Shown here in pieces: positions 8,158-14,531 of a DNA stretch of 14,531 bases. The stretch's first letter is position 1. Each line of letters opens with the position of its first letter. The stretch is from Pseudomonadota bacterium (GTDB lineage: Bacteria > Pseudomonadota > Gammaproteobacteria > Burkholderiales > Ferrovaceae). Position numbers and translations under genes: made by a program. Location of the stretch: contig JAJZEH010000092.1 of NCBI GenBank assembly GCA_021805725.1, positions 1-14,531 of the forward strand, in the 5' to 3' direction. The notes under the pieces were generated by a model. That model ran no database searches. It had not been told where the DNA came from and saw only the letters and a program-made list of their open reading frames with translations.

Positions 8158-9528
8158 TTCAAAAATAACTCCTCAACCCGTCGCAGGGCGCCAAACAGCG
8201 CATCCACTTCCGCGGTCGTGTTGTACAGGGCAAACGAGGCCCTGGCGGTGGCCGGCACGACAAAGTGATCCATGACCGGCATGGCACAATGATGCCCCGT
8301 GCGAATGGCCACCCCTTCATTGTCCAGGATGGTGCCAATATCATGAGGATGAACCCCCTTGAGAACAAAGGACAGAATGCTGGCCTTGCCAGGGACCGTG
8401 CCGATAATCTTGAGACCCTCGAACCCTTCGGCCAGTTGCGTGGCATAGGCCAGCAACCGGTCTTCATGAGCTGCGATGGCCTCCAATCCCACGGAATGGA
8501 CGAAATCAATGGCTGCCCCCAATCCCACCACGCCGGCAATATGAGGCGTGCCCGCTTCAAACTTGTAGGGCAAATCGTTGTAGGTGGTTTTCTTGAAGGT
8601 AACCTGGGAAATCATGTCGCCGCCGCCCTGATAGGGGGGCATTTTTTCCAGCAGGGCCTGTTTGCCATACAGCACGCCGATCCCGGTGGGGCCATACAGC
8701 TTGTGCCCGGAAAATACATAGAAGTCGCAATCCAGGGCCGTGACGTCCACCGCCAGATGCGGCACCGCTTGCGCCCCATCCACCAGCACCACGGCACCCA
8801 CCGCGTGCGCCAGACGAATGATCCCGGCCACAGGGTTGACGGTGCCGAGCGCATTGGAGACCTGGGTGATCCCAACCAGTCTGGTGCGCGCTGGGTGATC
8901 CCAACCAGTCTGGTGCGCACATTGATCATGGATTCCACGGCGCCTGGCACCAGCGCCCCGCGCTCGTCGATGGGAATGACTTTCAGCACGGCACCTGTGG
9001 CTTCACACAACAGCTGCCAGGGCACGATGTTGGCGTGATGTTCCATTTCGCTGACCAGGATCTCATCGCCCGGCTTGAGCTGGGAACGGCCCCAACTGTG
9101 GGCGACGAGATTGATGGCCTCCGTGGCGCCCCGGGTGAAGATGATCTCCTCGCGTCGGCGGGCCTTCAAAAAGTCACGCACCTTGTCGCGTGCGGCCTCG
9201 AAGGCATCCGTGGCTTCCTGGCTCAGCGCATGGACGCCGCGGTGAATATTGGCATTCAGCGCTTCGTAATAGTGGCGCTCCGCCTCGATCACCGAGCGCG
9301 GTTTCTGGCTGGTCGCCGCGTTGTCCAGATAGACCAGCGGGCGCCCGTGCAGGCATGGACCCCGCGGTGAATGTTGGCATTCAGCGCTTCGTAATAGTGG
9401 CGCTCCGCCTCGATCACCGAGCGCGGTTTCTGGCTGGTCGCCGCGTTGTCCAGATAGACCAGGGGGCGGCCGTGCACTTCACGCTGCAGGATGGGAAACT
9501 GGCTGCGCAATGCCGCGACATCAAACAT
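8154..9528 (-). CDS. sufS: SufS, class II cysteine desulfurase, frame broken by two tandem duplications
   Basis: SufS is a PLP enzyme that releases alanine from cysteine and holds the sulfur as a persulfide. After removal of one copy of each of two repeats it is 406 aa, the normal length. Key residues in restored numbering are His123 in [12 protein letters not shown] (PLP stacking), Lys225 in [10 protein letters not shown] (Schiff base) and Cys363 in RTGHHC (persulfide). As it stands the locus falls into three frames: 9528 to about 9352, then about 9352 to 8890, then 8890 to 8154. The ATG at 9528 overlaps the sufD stop by 8 bp and has GGAAG about 8 bp upstream; the stop overlaps sufU by 4 bp. 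Two breaks in the sole desulfurase of an operon would abolish its function, which argues against their being real in a living lineage. Confidence 0.94.
8862..8918. repeat. 29-bp tandem duplication in sufS (28 bp exact plus one differing base)
   Basis: Bases 8862-8889 recur at 8891-8918, offset 29. The 29th base differs (G at 8890, A at 8919). The offset has remainder 2 on division by 3. Removing one copy joins RTRLVGITQ to [14 protein letters not shown], the expected SufS sequence. Confidence 0.95.
9228..9476. repeat. 125-bp diverged tandem duplication near the sufS start
   Basis: Bases 9228-9351 match 9353-9476 at offset 125, with four substitutions (9236/9361, 9248/9373, 9338/9463, 9344/9469). 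All four fall in third codon positions of sufS and are synonymous (Gly, Asn, Pro, Gly). One unmatched base (9352) lies at the junction. The offset has remainder 2 on division by 3 and breaks the frame. Confidence 0.96.
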
Positions 9529-10883
9529 GGGCCGTCTTCCGCAGCAGGGACTCCAGGGCGTCGCGCAGGACAGGCAGATCGATGCCCGTCAGGATGTCCA
9601 GGGCAAAGGCTTCAATCAGCAGCGCGCGGGCATGTTCCGCAGCCAAACCGCGCGAGCGCAGATAAAACCACTGTTCCTCATCCAGCTGGCCCACTGTGGC
9701 ACCGTGGCTGCATTTGACGTCATCGGCAAAAATTTCCAGCTGCGGCTTGGTATCCACCTCAGCCTGGTCCGACAGCAGCAGATTATGGTTGGACTGTTGC
9801 GACAGGGTGTGCTGCGCGTCCGGAGCAACCCGGATCTTGCCATTGAACACCGCACGACCGGATTCATTCAGAACCCCCTTGAAGCATTCGTCGCTGGTGC
9901 AATCCGGGCTGTCATGGCGAATGGTGGTGTGAAAGTCCTGGAGTTCGCGTCTGGAAACCCGGTACAGCCCCCTCATGGATACGGCGGCGTCAGGTTCTGC
10001 CAAAATGGCCTCAATATCGTTGCGCCCCAAGGCACCGGACAGCGCGAAGGAATGCGAATTGAACTGGCTGCTGCGTTTTTGCACCGCCTGCAACGCGGCG
10101 ATGTGATACGAGCGGGCGCCTTCCTGTTGAATCTTGATATGGGATATTTTTGCGCCTTCATCCAGGGTTGCACTCGTCACCCCGTTGACCAGATAAGGCT
10201 CGTCCGTCATGCCCAGATATTGCTCCACCACGGAAAATGCACTGCCCTCCGCGGCCTCATAGGCGTTGGCGAGATGCATGGCACGCTGGCCCTCGGTCGC
10301 CACATACAATACCAGAAGCGGCTCTTCCATCCGGACTCCGGCCTCGGCCGCCACCCAGGCCCCCTCCGCCACGAAAGCAGCGTTCAGGGCAGTAAAGGGC
10401 GTCCGCCGCTGCCCCTGCTCCAGCAACCCTTGCAGCTTGAGGCTGTCCTGCGTCGACCGTCCGGAAAGGGCCCCCATGCGCAACCCCGCAGGCAGTCCAT
10501 CCACCCGGGAGAGGGTCGGCTGGAACACGCCATCCACAAACACCAGGCGCCCACGCGCCTCGGGCAACACGGCCTTGTCTTTCAGTGACGCCCAGTCCAG
10601 GGGTGCGGGGGTTGCCGGAGCACAGGACAGCAACAGCTTTTCCAGTGCGGCCACGCTGGTGTACTTCCATTCTTCATGACGCGTGGAGGGAAACCCCTGT
10701 TCGGCAAAACGCGACCAGGCAGATTGCCGCCAGGCCTGCCAGCCCTTGGCGTGGAAACCCCTGTTCGGCAAAACGCGACCAGGCAGATTGCCGCCAGGCC
10801 TGCCAGCCCTTGGCGTCCCGCCAGGGCAGCAGGGGTTCTGCCCGCTCAAATTCGGATTGATAGTGTTGAATGACCGCGCTCAT
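9521..10883 (-). CDS. sufD: SufD, Fe-S scaffold subunit, frame broken near its start by a 64-bp duplication
   Basis: SufD pairs with SufB and the SufC ATPase to form the SufBC2D scaffold. The restored protein is 432 aa and begins [19 protein letters not shown]. Family features are the [10 protein letters not shown] segment near the N-terminus, the beta-helix core, SHIKIQQEG, and the C-terminal [17 protein letters not shown]. That segment carries His372, equivalent to the cluster-building His360 of E. coli SufD. The ATG at 10883 overlaps the sufC stop by 4 bp, and the stop overlaps the sufS start by 8 bp. The 64-bp repeat at 10689-10816 duplicates [18 protein letters not shown] and splits the start from the body; without it the two frames join cleanly. 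The remaining frame from 10849 contains both copies in a partly false N-terminus. Confidence 0.93.
10689..10816. repeat. 64-bp perfect tandem duplication near the sufD start
   Basis: Bases 10689-10752 are repeated exactly at 10753-10816. The unit has remainder 1 on division by 3 and no junction homology. Removing one copy joins the true SufD N-terminus to the body. Confidence 0.97.
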
Positions 10884-11693
10884 GATCCGTGCTTCACCTC
10901 TGCGCCCGCTGGTTCATCGCCAATCCATGCGTAGCCGTGTTTTTCCAGTTCATGGGCCAGTTCCGGCCCACCGGAACGAACGATCCGACCCTCTGCCAGG
11001 ACATGCACATAATCCGGCTTGATGTAGTCCAGCAGGCGCTGGTAGTGCGTCACCATAATCATGGATCGGTCTGGCGCTCGCAGGCTGTTGACGCCATTCG
11101 CCACGATCTTGAGCGCATCGATATCCAGTCCGGAATCGGTTTCGTCGAGGATGGCGAGCCGGGGTTCCAGCACCGCCATTTGCAAAATCTCGTTGCGCTT
11201 CTTTTCCCCGCCTGAAAACCCCTCATTCACGGAGCGATACAGCATGGTTTCATTCATTTCCATCAGCTTCATCTTGTCCTTGACCAGCGCCAGAAAATCC
11301 ATGGCATCCAGTTCCGGCAAGCCCCGATGTTTGCGCTGGGCATTCAATGCCGCCTTCAGCAGATACACGTTGCCCACACCGGGGATCTCGACGGGGTATT
11401 GAAACGCCAGAAAAACACCCTCCCGGGCACGTTCTTCCACATCCAGCGCAAGCAGATCCCTGTCCTGATAAAGCACGGAACCGGAAGTCACTGTGATCCC
11501 TGTCCTGATAAAGCACGGAACCGGAAGTCACTGTGGCGTTTTCGCGTCCTGCCAGCACATTGGACAGGGTGCTTTTGCCAGAACCGTTGGGCCCCATGAT
11601 GGCGTGGACTTCACCCGCCTTGACTTCGAGATTGATGCCCTTGAGGATGGGCTTGTCGCCTACTGACGCGTGAAGATCTTTAATGATGAGCAT
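10880..11693 (-). CDS. sufC: SufC, ABC-type ATPase of the SufBCD complex, frame broken by a 40-bp duplication
   Basis: SufC powers Fe-S assembly on SufBD. The restored protein is 257 aa, typical of the family. It has Walker [10 protein letters not shown] at 34-42, the signature SGGEKKR at 147-153, Walker B LAILDE at 166-171, the D-loop SGLD at 174-177 and the switch His203 in MVTHY. The ATG at 11693 is 22 bp after the sufB stop and has an AGGA ribosome-binding site about 8 bp upstream; the stop overlaps sufD by 4 bp. The 40-bp repeat at 11455-11535 lies in the QDRD segment, about residues 55-68, between Walker A and the signature, and shifts the frame. As it stands the Walker A half and the signature/Walker B half are in different frames and no working ATPase could be made. 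Confidence 0.95.
11455..11535. repeat. 40-bp perfect tandem duplication in sufC
   Basis: Bases 11455-11495 match 11495-11535 at offset 40, with 1 bp shared at the junction. The offset has remainder 1 on division by 3. Removing one copy gives [15 protein letters not shown], the normal SufC sequence after Walker A. Confidence 0.96.
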
Positions 11694-11715
11694 GATGAAT
11701 TCCTGATTTTTAACT

Positions 11716-13137
11716 CTAGCCGACACTGCCTTCCAGACTGACGCCCAGAAGCTTTTGGGCTTCCACGGCAAACTCCATGGGCAACTCCTTGAACACTTCC
11801 TTGCAGAATCCATTCACGATCATGGAAACGGCATCCTCGGCAGACAGCCCACGCTGGCGACAGAAAAACAGCTGGTCTTCTCCGATGCGCGAAGTGGAGG
11901 CTTCGTGTTCCACCTTGGCCGAGGCGTTTTTCACCTCGATGTATGGAAAGGTGTGTGCTGCGCATTTGTCTCCCAGCAGCAGGGAGTCGCATTGGGTGTA
12001 ATTGCGGGCCCCCGTCGCGGCACGCGCAATGCGCACCAGTCCCCGATAGGCCTGATGGCCGTGCCCGGCCGAAATCCCCTTGGAGATGATGGTGCTGCGG
12101 GTATTTTTGCCCATGTGGATCATCTTGGTGCCGGTATCCGCCTGTTGCCGGTGGTTGGTCAGCGCAACGGAGTAGAATTCTCCCACCGAGTGATCCCCGC
12201 GCAGGATCACGCTGGGATACTTCCAGGTGATGGCCGAACCGGTTTCCACCTGGGTCCAGGAAATCTTGGAATGGGCGCCACGGCAATCGCCGCGTTTGGT
12301 CACGAAATTGTAGATGCCCCCGCGGCCTTCCTTGTCTCCCGGGTACCAGTTTTGCACTAGGGCCACGAGCTCCACCACGGCAGCATGCAGCTGATTCTCG
12401 TCGCGCATGGGAGCAGTGCAGCCCTCGAGGTAACTGACGTAGGCATCCCGGTCGGCAATGATCAGCGTACGTTCGAATTGCCCGGTATTTTTGGCATTGA
12501 TGCGAAAGTAAGTAGACAACTCCATGGGACAACGCACGCCCGGCGGAATGTAGACAAACGAACCGTCGCTGAATACGGCGGAATTGAGCGCTGCATAAAA
12601 ATTGTCCTGTACGGGCACGACGGACCCCAGGTACTGCCGCACCAGCTCGGGATGATGCTGCACAGCCTCGGAAAACGAGCAGAAGATGATGCCCTTTTCC
12701 GCCAGCTTGTCCTTGAAGGTCGTCGCCACGGAAACGCTGTCGAATACGGCATCCACGGCCACGCCCGCGAGAATCGCCCGCTCATGCAGGGGAATACCCA
12801 GTTTCTCGTAGGTTTTGAGCAGCTCGGGATCTACTTCATCCAGGCTCTTGGGGCCATCTTTTTGAGATTTTGGCGCCGAGTAATAAATGATGTCCTGATA
12901 GTCGATGGCAGGGTGATGGACGCTAGCCCACTCCGGCGGCGTCATTTCCAGCCAGCGCCGATAAGCGGCAAGTCGCCACTCCAGCAAGAATTCAGGCTCG
13001 TTCTTTTTGGCTGAAATCACCCGGACGGTTTCTTCCGACAGGCCGCGCGGAATGGCATCCGCCTCGACCGCCGTTTCAAACCCGTGCTGATACTCCTGGC
13101 TGATGATTTCTTCGAGTGTGGATGTTGTGTTGGTCAT
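11716..13137 (-). CDS. sufB: SufB, Fe-S scaffold subunit
   Basis: SufB is the scaffold subunit on which the nascent Fe-S cluster forms. The protein is 473 aa and uninterrupted, the only large suf gene without a duplication. Family stretches include [20 protein letters not shown], the sulfur-accepting Cys383 in [10 protein letters not shown], and His411-Glu412 in VEHEAST. These correspond to Cys405, His433 and Glu434 of E. coli SufB. The conserved C-terminus is [20 protein letters not shown]. The ATG at 13137 overlaps the regulator's TGA by 4 bp (ATGA). No strong ribosome-binding site is visible upstream, so translation probably depends on coupling to the regulator. The order regulator-sufB-sufC-sufD-sufS-sufU-sufT is a known proteobacterial arrangement. 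Confidence 0.96.
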   Translation of the reverse strand: MTNTTSTLEEIISQEYQHGFETAVEADAIPRGLSEETVRVISAKKNEPEFLLEWRLAAYRRWLEMTPPEWASVHHPAIDYQDIIYYSAPKSQKDGPKSLDEVDPELLKTYEKLGIPLHERAILAGVAVDAVFDSVSVATTFKDKLAEKGIIFCSFSEAVQHHPELVRQYLGSVVPVQDNFYAALNSAVFSDGSFVYIPPGVRCPMELSTYFRINAKNTGQFERTLIIADRDAYVSYLEGCTAPMRDENQLHAAVVELVALVQNWYPGDKEGRGGIYNFVTKRGDCRGAHSKISWTQVETGSAITWKYPSVILRGDHSVGEFYSVALTNHRQQADTGTKMIHMGKNTRSTIISKGISAGHGHQAYRGLVRIARAATGARNYTQCDSLLLGDKCAAHTFPYIEVKNASAKVEHEASTSRIGEDQLFFCRQRGLSAEDAVSMIVNGFCKEVFKELPMEFAVEAQKLLGVSLEGSVG

Positions 13138-13597
13138 GATTGCACCATGGGTTGCACCGGGTGGCGCGTAATGTGAACAGGGTGGGACGGCACGGTCAGC
13201 TCTGCCAGCGTCACGTTGGCCAGGGCATCATGGACCGCCTTGCTGATGCGTTGCCAGTTGGTTTTGACGGAACAGGAAGGCTGGCGCTGGCAATTTCCGG
13301 GCTGCTGGGCCGTACCGCAGTCGGTCAACCCAACCGGCCCTTCCAGCGCCCCGATGATGTCGGCCATGGTGATGTCTTCGGGCATGCGGGACAGTACATA
13401 CCCCCCTTTGATGCCGCGGTGTGATTCGATTCCAGCAGCCCACCGCGCGCCAGGGTTTTCAACACCTTGTTGGCCGTGGGCAAGGTTACCCCCACAGCAT
13501 GCGCGATTTCATGGGCGGCATGCAGCATTTCCGGATCACGCGCCAGATAGGTCATGATCAGGGTGCCGTAATCGGTCATTTTCCCTATCCTGATCAC
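13134..13597 (-). CDS. Rrf2/IscR-like SUF system regulator, frame broken by a 5-bp duplication
   Basis: The restored protein is 152 aa and matches the SUF-operon subgroup of Rrf2 regulators, which sense Fe-S status. It has an N-terminal winged helix (about residues 1-65; [33 protein letters not shown]), the wing [11 protein letters not shown] at 59-69 and [10 protein letters not shown] at 78-87. Three Cys are placed to bind a cluster: Cys92, Cys101 and Cys107 (C-x8-C-x5-C; IscR has Cys92, Cys98 and Cys104). I chose the GTG at 13597 because this subgroup begins M-[LI]-R-[LI]-x-K-[LM]-TDYGT. An ATG at 13579 would lose those residues, and no clear Shine-Dalgarno supports either. A GATTC doubling at 13423-13432 breaks the frame at Ser57; removing 5 bp restores it. 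It heads the suf operon and probably represses it. Confidence 0.9.
13423..13432. repeat. 5-bp tandem doubling (GATTC) in the Rrf2 regulator gene
   Basis: GATTC at 13423-13427 is followed directly by a second GATTC at 13428-13432. Deleting one converts the disrupted reading to [16 protein letters not shown], the expected wing region. This is the shortest of the eight and could be simple slippage or a base-calling error. Confidence 0.85.
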
Positions 13598-13628
13598 GGT
13601 CAGGCAAGGGCTCTATAAAAAATCATTG

Positions 13629-13638
13629 ATTGGCCAAT
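13629..13638. repeat. 10-bp perfect palindrome in the suf leader
   Basis: ATTGGCCAAT is its own reverse complement and lies in the predicted 5' leader of the suf transcript, about 15-25 nt after the predicted start. It is followed on the minus strand by CAATGATTTTTT. It could be a second protein-binding site or part of a weak hairpin. No function is shown. Confidence 0.4.
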
Positions 13639-13655
13639 GGGTTATACAATACAAG

Positions 13656-13666
13656 ACTATTATAGT
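13656..13666. promoter_or_regulatory. Palindrome over the suf -10, candidate Rrf2 operator
   Basis: ACTATTATAGT is a perfect 5-1-5 palindrome that encloses the suf -10 hexamer. TAGTACTA at 13663-13670 is a second, overlapping dyad. A repressor bound here would block RNA polymerase, as expected for autorepression by an Rrf2 regulator. Which protein binds is inference; AT-rich -10 elements can be palindromic by chance. Confidence 0.45.
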
Positions 13667-13688
13667 ACTATTTTGCACCGATTAGCAA
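13659..13688 (-). promoter_or_regulatory. Predicted sigma70 promoter of the suf operon
   Basis: On the minus strand a perfect TATAAT (13664-13659) lies 18 bp downstream of TTGCTA (13688-13683, 4 of 6 matches to TTGACA). Transcription should start near 13652 and give a leader of about 55 nt before the GTG at 13597. The assignment rests on motif and position only. Confidence 0.65.
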
Positions 13689-13699
13689 CGCGGCCCTGC

Positions 13700-13708
13700 T
13701 GCTAGAAT
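13700..13708 (+). promoter_or_regulatory. Predicted extended -10 promoter of gshA
   Basis: TGCTAGAAT provides a TGn extension and a 5-of-6 -10 hexamer (13703-13708). The expected start is near 13715, giving a leader of about 20 nt. No good -35 is seen at 13680-13685, which fits an extended -10 promoter. This region overlaps the suf -35 on the other strand. Confidence 0.5.
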
Positions 13709-13734
13709 CAGGGCACTCACCTCACAGGACAACC

Positions 13735-14531
13735 ATGGTTCCCAATCTGACCACCGCGCTGACAGGCCCCCTACAGGCCTTAGAGCACCATATCCTGGAC
13801 GCCATGCCCGGCATCGAGCATTGGTTTCGTCAACAATGGCAGGACCATTCCGCCCCGTTTTACACCTCAGTGGACCTTCGCAACTCGGGGTTCAAGCTCG
13901 CCCCCGTGGACACCAACCTCTTTCCTGGAGGGTTTAACAATTTGCGCCCGGAGTTCGAGCCGCTTTGCATCCAGGCTGCCATGACGGCGGTCGAGAAAAT
14001 CTGCCCTGACACCCGTCAGTTCCTGTTGATCCCGGAAAACCATACCCGCAACCTGTTTTATTTGCAGAATGTGGCATCCCTCAAATCCATTTTGCAACGC
14101 GCCGGCTTTTCCGTACGCATTGGCAGCCTGCTCCCCGAAATCACGGAAGCCACACCGGTGACGCTGCCATCCGGTGAGATCCTGACCCTGGAGCCCGTGT
14201 CCCGTTCTGGCAACCGACTTTCACTGAAGGGGTTTGACCCCTGCGCCATCCTGCTCAACAACGACCTCTCCGGTGGCGTCCCCGAGTTATTGAAAGGCTT
14301 GTCCCAGCCCGTCGTGCCGCCCTTGTATGCGGGTTGGAGCACGCGGCGAAAGTCAAGGCACTTTGCCGCTTATGACCGCGTTGCAGCCGATTTTGCCAAA
14401 CTGATTGGCATCGACCCCTGGTTGATCAACCCCTATTTCAGCCATTGTGGCCAGGTGGATTTTTCTGAAAAGCAGGGCCTGGACTGCCTCTCCTCACAGG
14501 TTGAAATGCTGCTCGGAAAGATTCGGGAAAA
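13735..14531 (+). CDS. gshA: GshA, glutamate-cysteine ligase of the Acidithiobacillus ferrooxidans type (3'-partial)
   Basis: GshA makes gamma-glutamylcysteine from glutamate, cysteine and ATP, the first step of glutathione synthesis. The ATG at 13735 has an AGGA ribosome-binding site 5 bp upstream and opens a stop-free frame of 265 codons to the window edge; family members are about 430 aa. Segments that recall the family described from A. ferrooxidans (distinct from E. coli GshA) are FYTSVDLRNSGFKLAPVDTN, LFPGGFNNLRPEFEP, LLIPENHTRN, ILLNNDLSGGVPELL, and PPLYAGWSTRRKSRHF. No tandem duplication was found in this part. It is divergent from the suf operon with 137 bp between starts, which brings thiol-buffer synthesis next to Fe-S assembly. 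A gshB would be expected just beyond the window but cannot be seen. Confidence 0.87.
   Translation, partial: MVPNLTTALTGPLQALEHHILDAMPGIEHWFRQQWQDHSAPFYTSVDLRNSGFKLAPVDTNLFPGGFNNLRPEFEPLCIQAAMTAVEKICPDTRQFLLIPENHTRNLFYLQNVASLKSILQRAGFSVRIGSLLPEITEATPVTLPSGEILTLEPVSRSGNRLSLKGFDPCAILLNNDLSGGVPELLKGLSQPVVPPLYAGWSTRRKSRHFAAYDRVAADFAKLIGIDPWLINPYFSHCGQVDFSEKQGLDCLSSQVEMLLGKIRE

Noticed and set aside
9491..10588. A long + strand frame (365 codons) across sufD
   Set aside because: It is antisense to a recognisable SufD and its translation has no family features. Long antisense frames are common in GC-rich genes.
794..13432. Programmed frameshifting to explain the broken frames
   Set aside because: No slippery heptamer-plus-structure arrangement is seen at the breaks, and in every case a tandem copy of exactly the shifting length accounts for the frame change.
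1..14531. A mobile element, defence system or phage island
   Set aside because: Every gene is a recognisable housekeeping or efflux gene. There is no transposase, integrase, terminal inverted repeat or att-like pair, and no base-composition jump was noticed.

Overview
The window (about 14.5 kb, moderately GC-rich, uniform coding style) looks like core chromosomal sequence of a proteobacterium, most likely a betaproteobacterium or an Acidithiobacillus-like lineage. Two things suggest this: the SUF operon is led by an Rrf2-type SUF regulator and uses SufU and SufT, and its divergent neighbour is a glutamate-cysteine ligase of the type described from Acidithiobacillus ferrooxidans and many betaproteobacteria. 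The genus cannot be fixed from the sequence alone.

Layout. Bases 1-5754 (+ strand) hold a three-gene tripartite efflux operon: an outer-membrane factor (5' end outside the window), a periplasmic membrane-fusion protein, and an HME/CzcA-CusA-like RND pump. Converging on it, with only 8 bp between stop codons, is a minus-strand run from 13597 down to 5763: Rrf2 regulator, sufB, sufC, sufD, sufS, sufU, sufT, then yifB (comM-like AAA+ ATPase) after an 80-bp gap. The suf genes overlap by 4-8 bp or lie 2-22 bp apart, so they form one transcription and translation unit. On the + strand from 13735 to the window end is the first 265 codons of gshA, divergent from the suf operon across a 137-bp intergenic region. 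That region holds a perfect TATAAT -10 for suf inside an 11-bp palindrome (a candidate autorepressor site) and an extended -10 for gshA.

How the genes work together. SufS takes sulfur from cysteine, SufU accepts it, SufBCD builds Fe-S clusters, SufT helps maturation, and the Rrf2 protein senses cluster status and probably controls the operon. GshA starts synthesis of glutathione, a thiol tied to redox and Fe-S homeostasis. The RND system exports an unidentified cation or toxic compound.

The striking feature is a set of eight direct tandem duplications (units of 122, 116, 22, 29, 125, 64, 40 and 5 bp) scattered through seven genes. None is a multiple of three, so each breaks its gene, and removing one copy in each case restores a full-length family-typical protein. 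In the longest diverged pair all four internal differences are synonymous in the sufS frame. The simplest reading is unmerged contig or read overlaps, partly between strain variants, rather than real inactivation of seven genes. A real duplication process cannot be excluded from sequence alone. Gene entries below give the full locus and the product after removing one repeat copy. I found no tRNA, rRNA, CRISPR array, insertion sequence or convincing intrinsic terminator, and no gene-free stretch longer than 300 bases.
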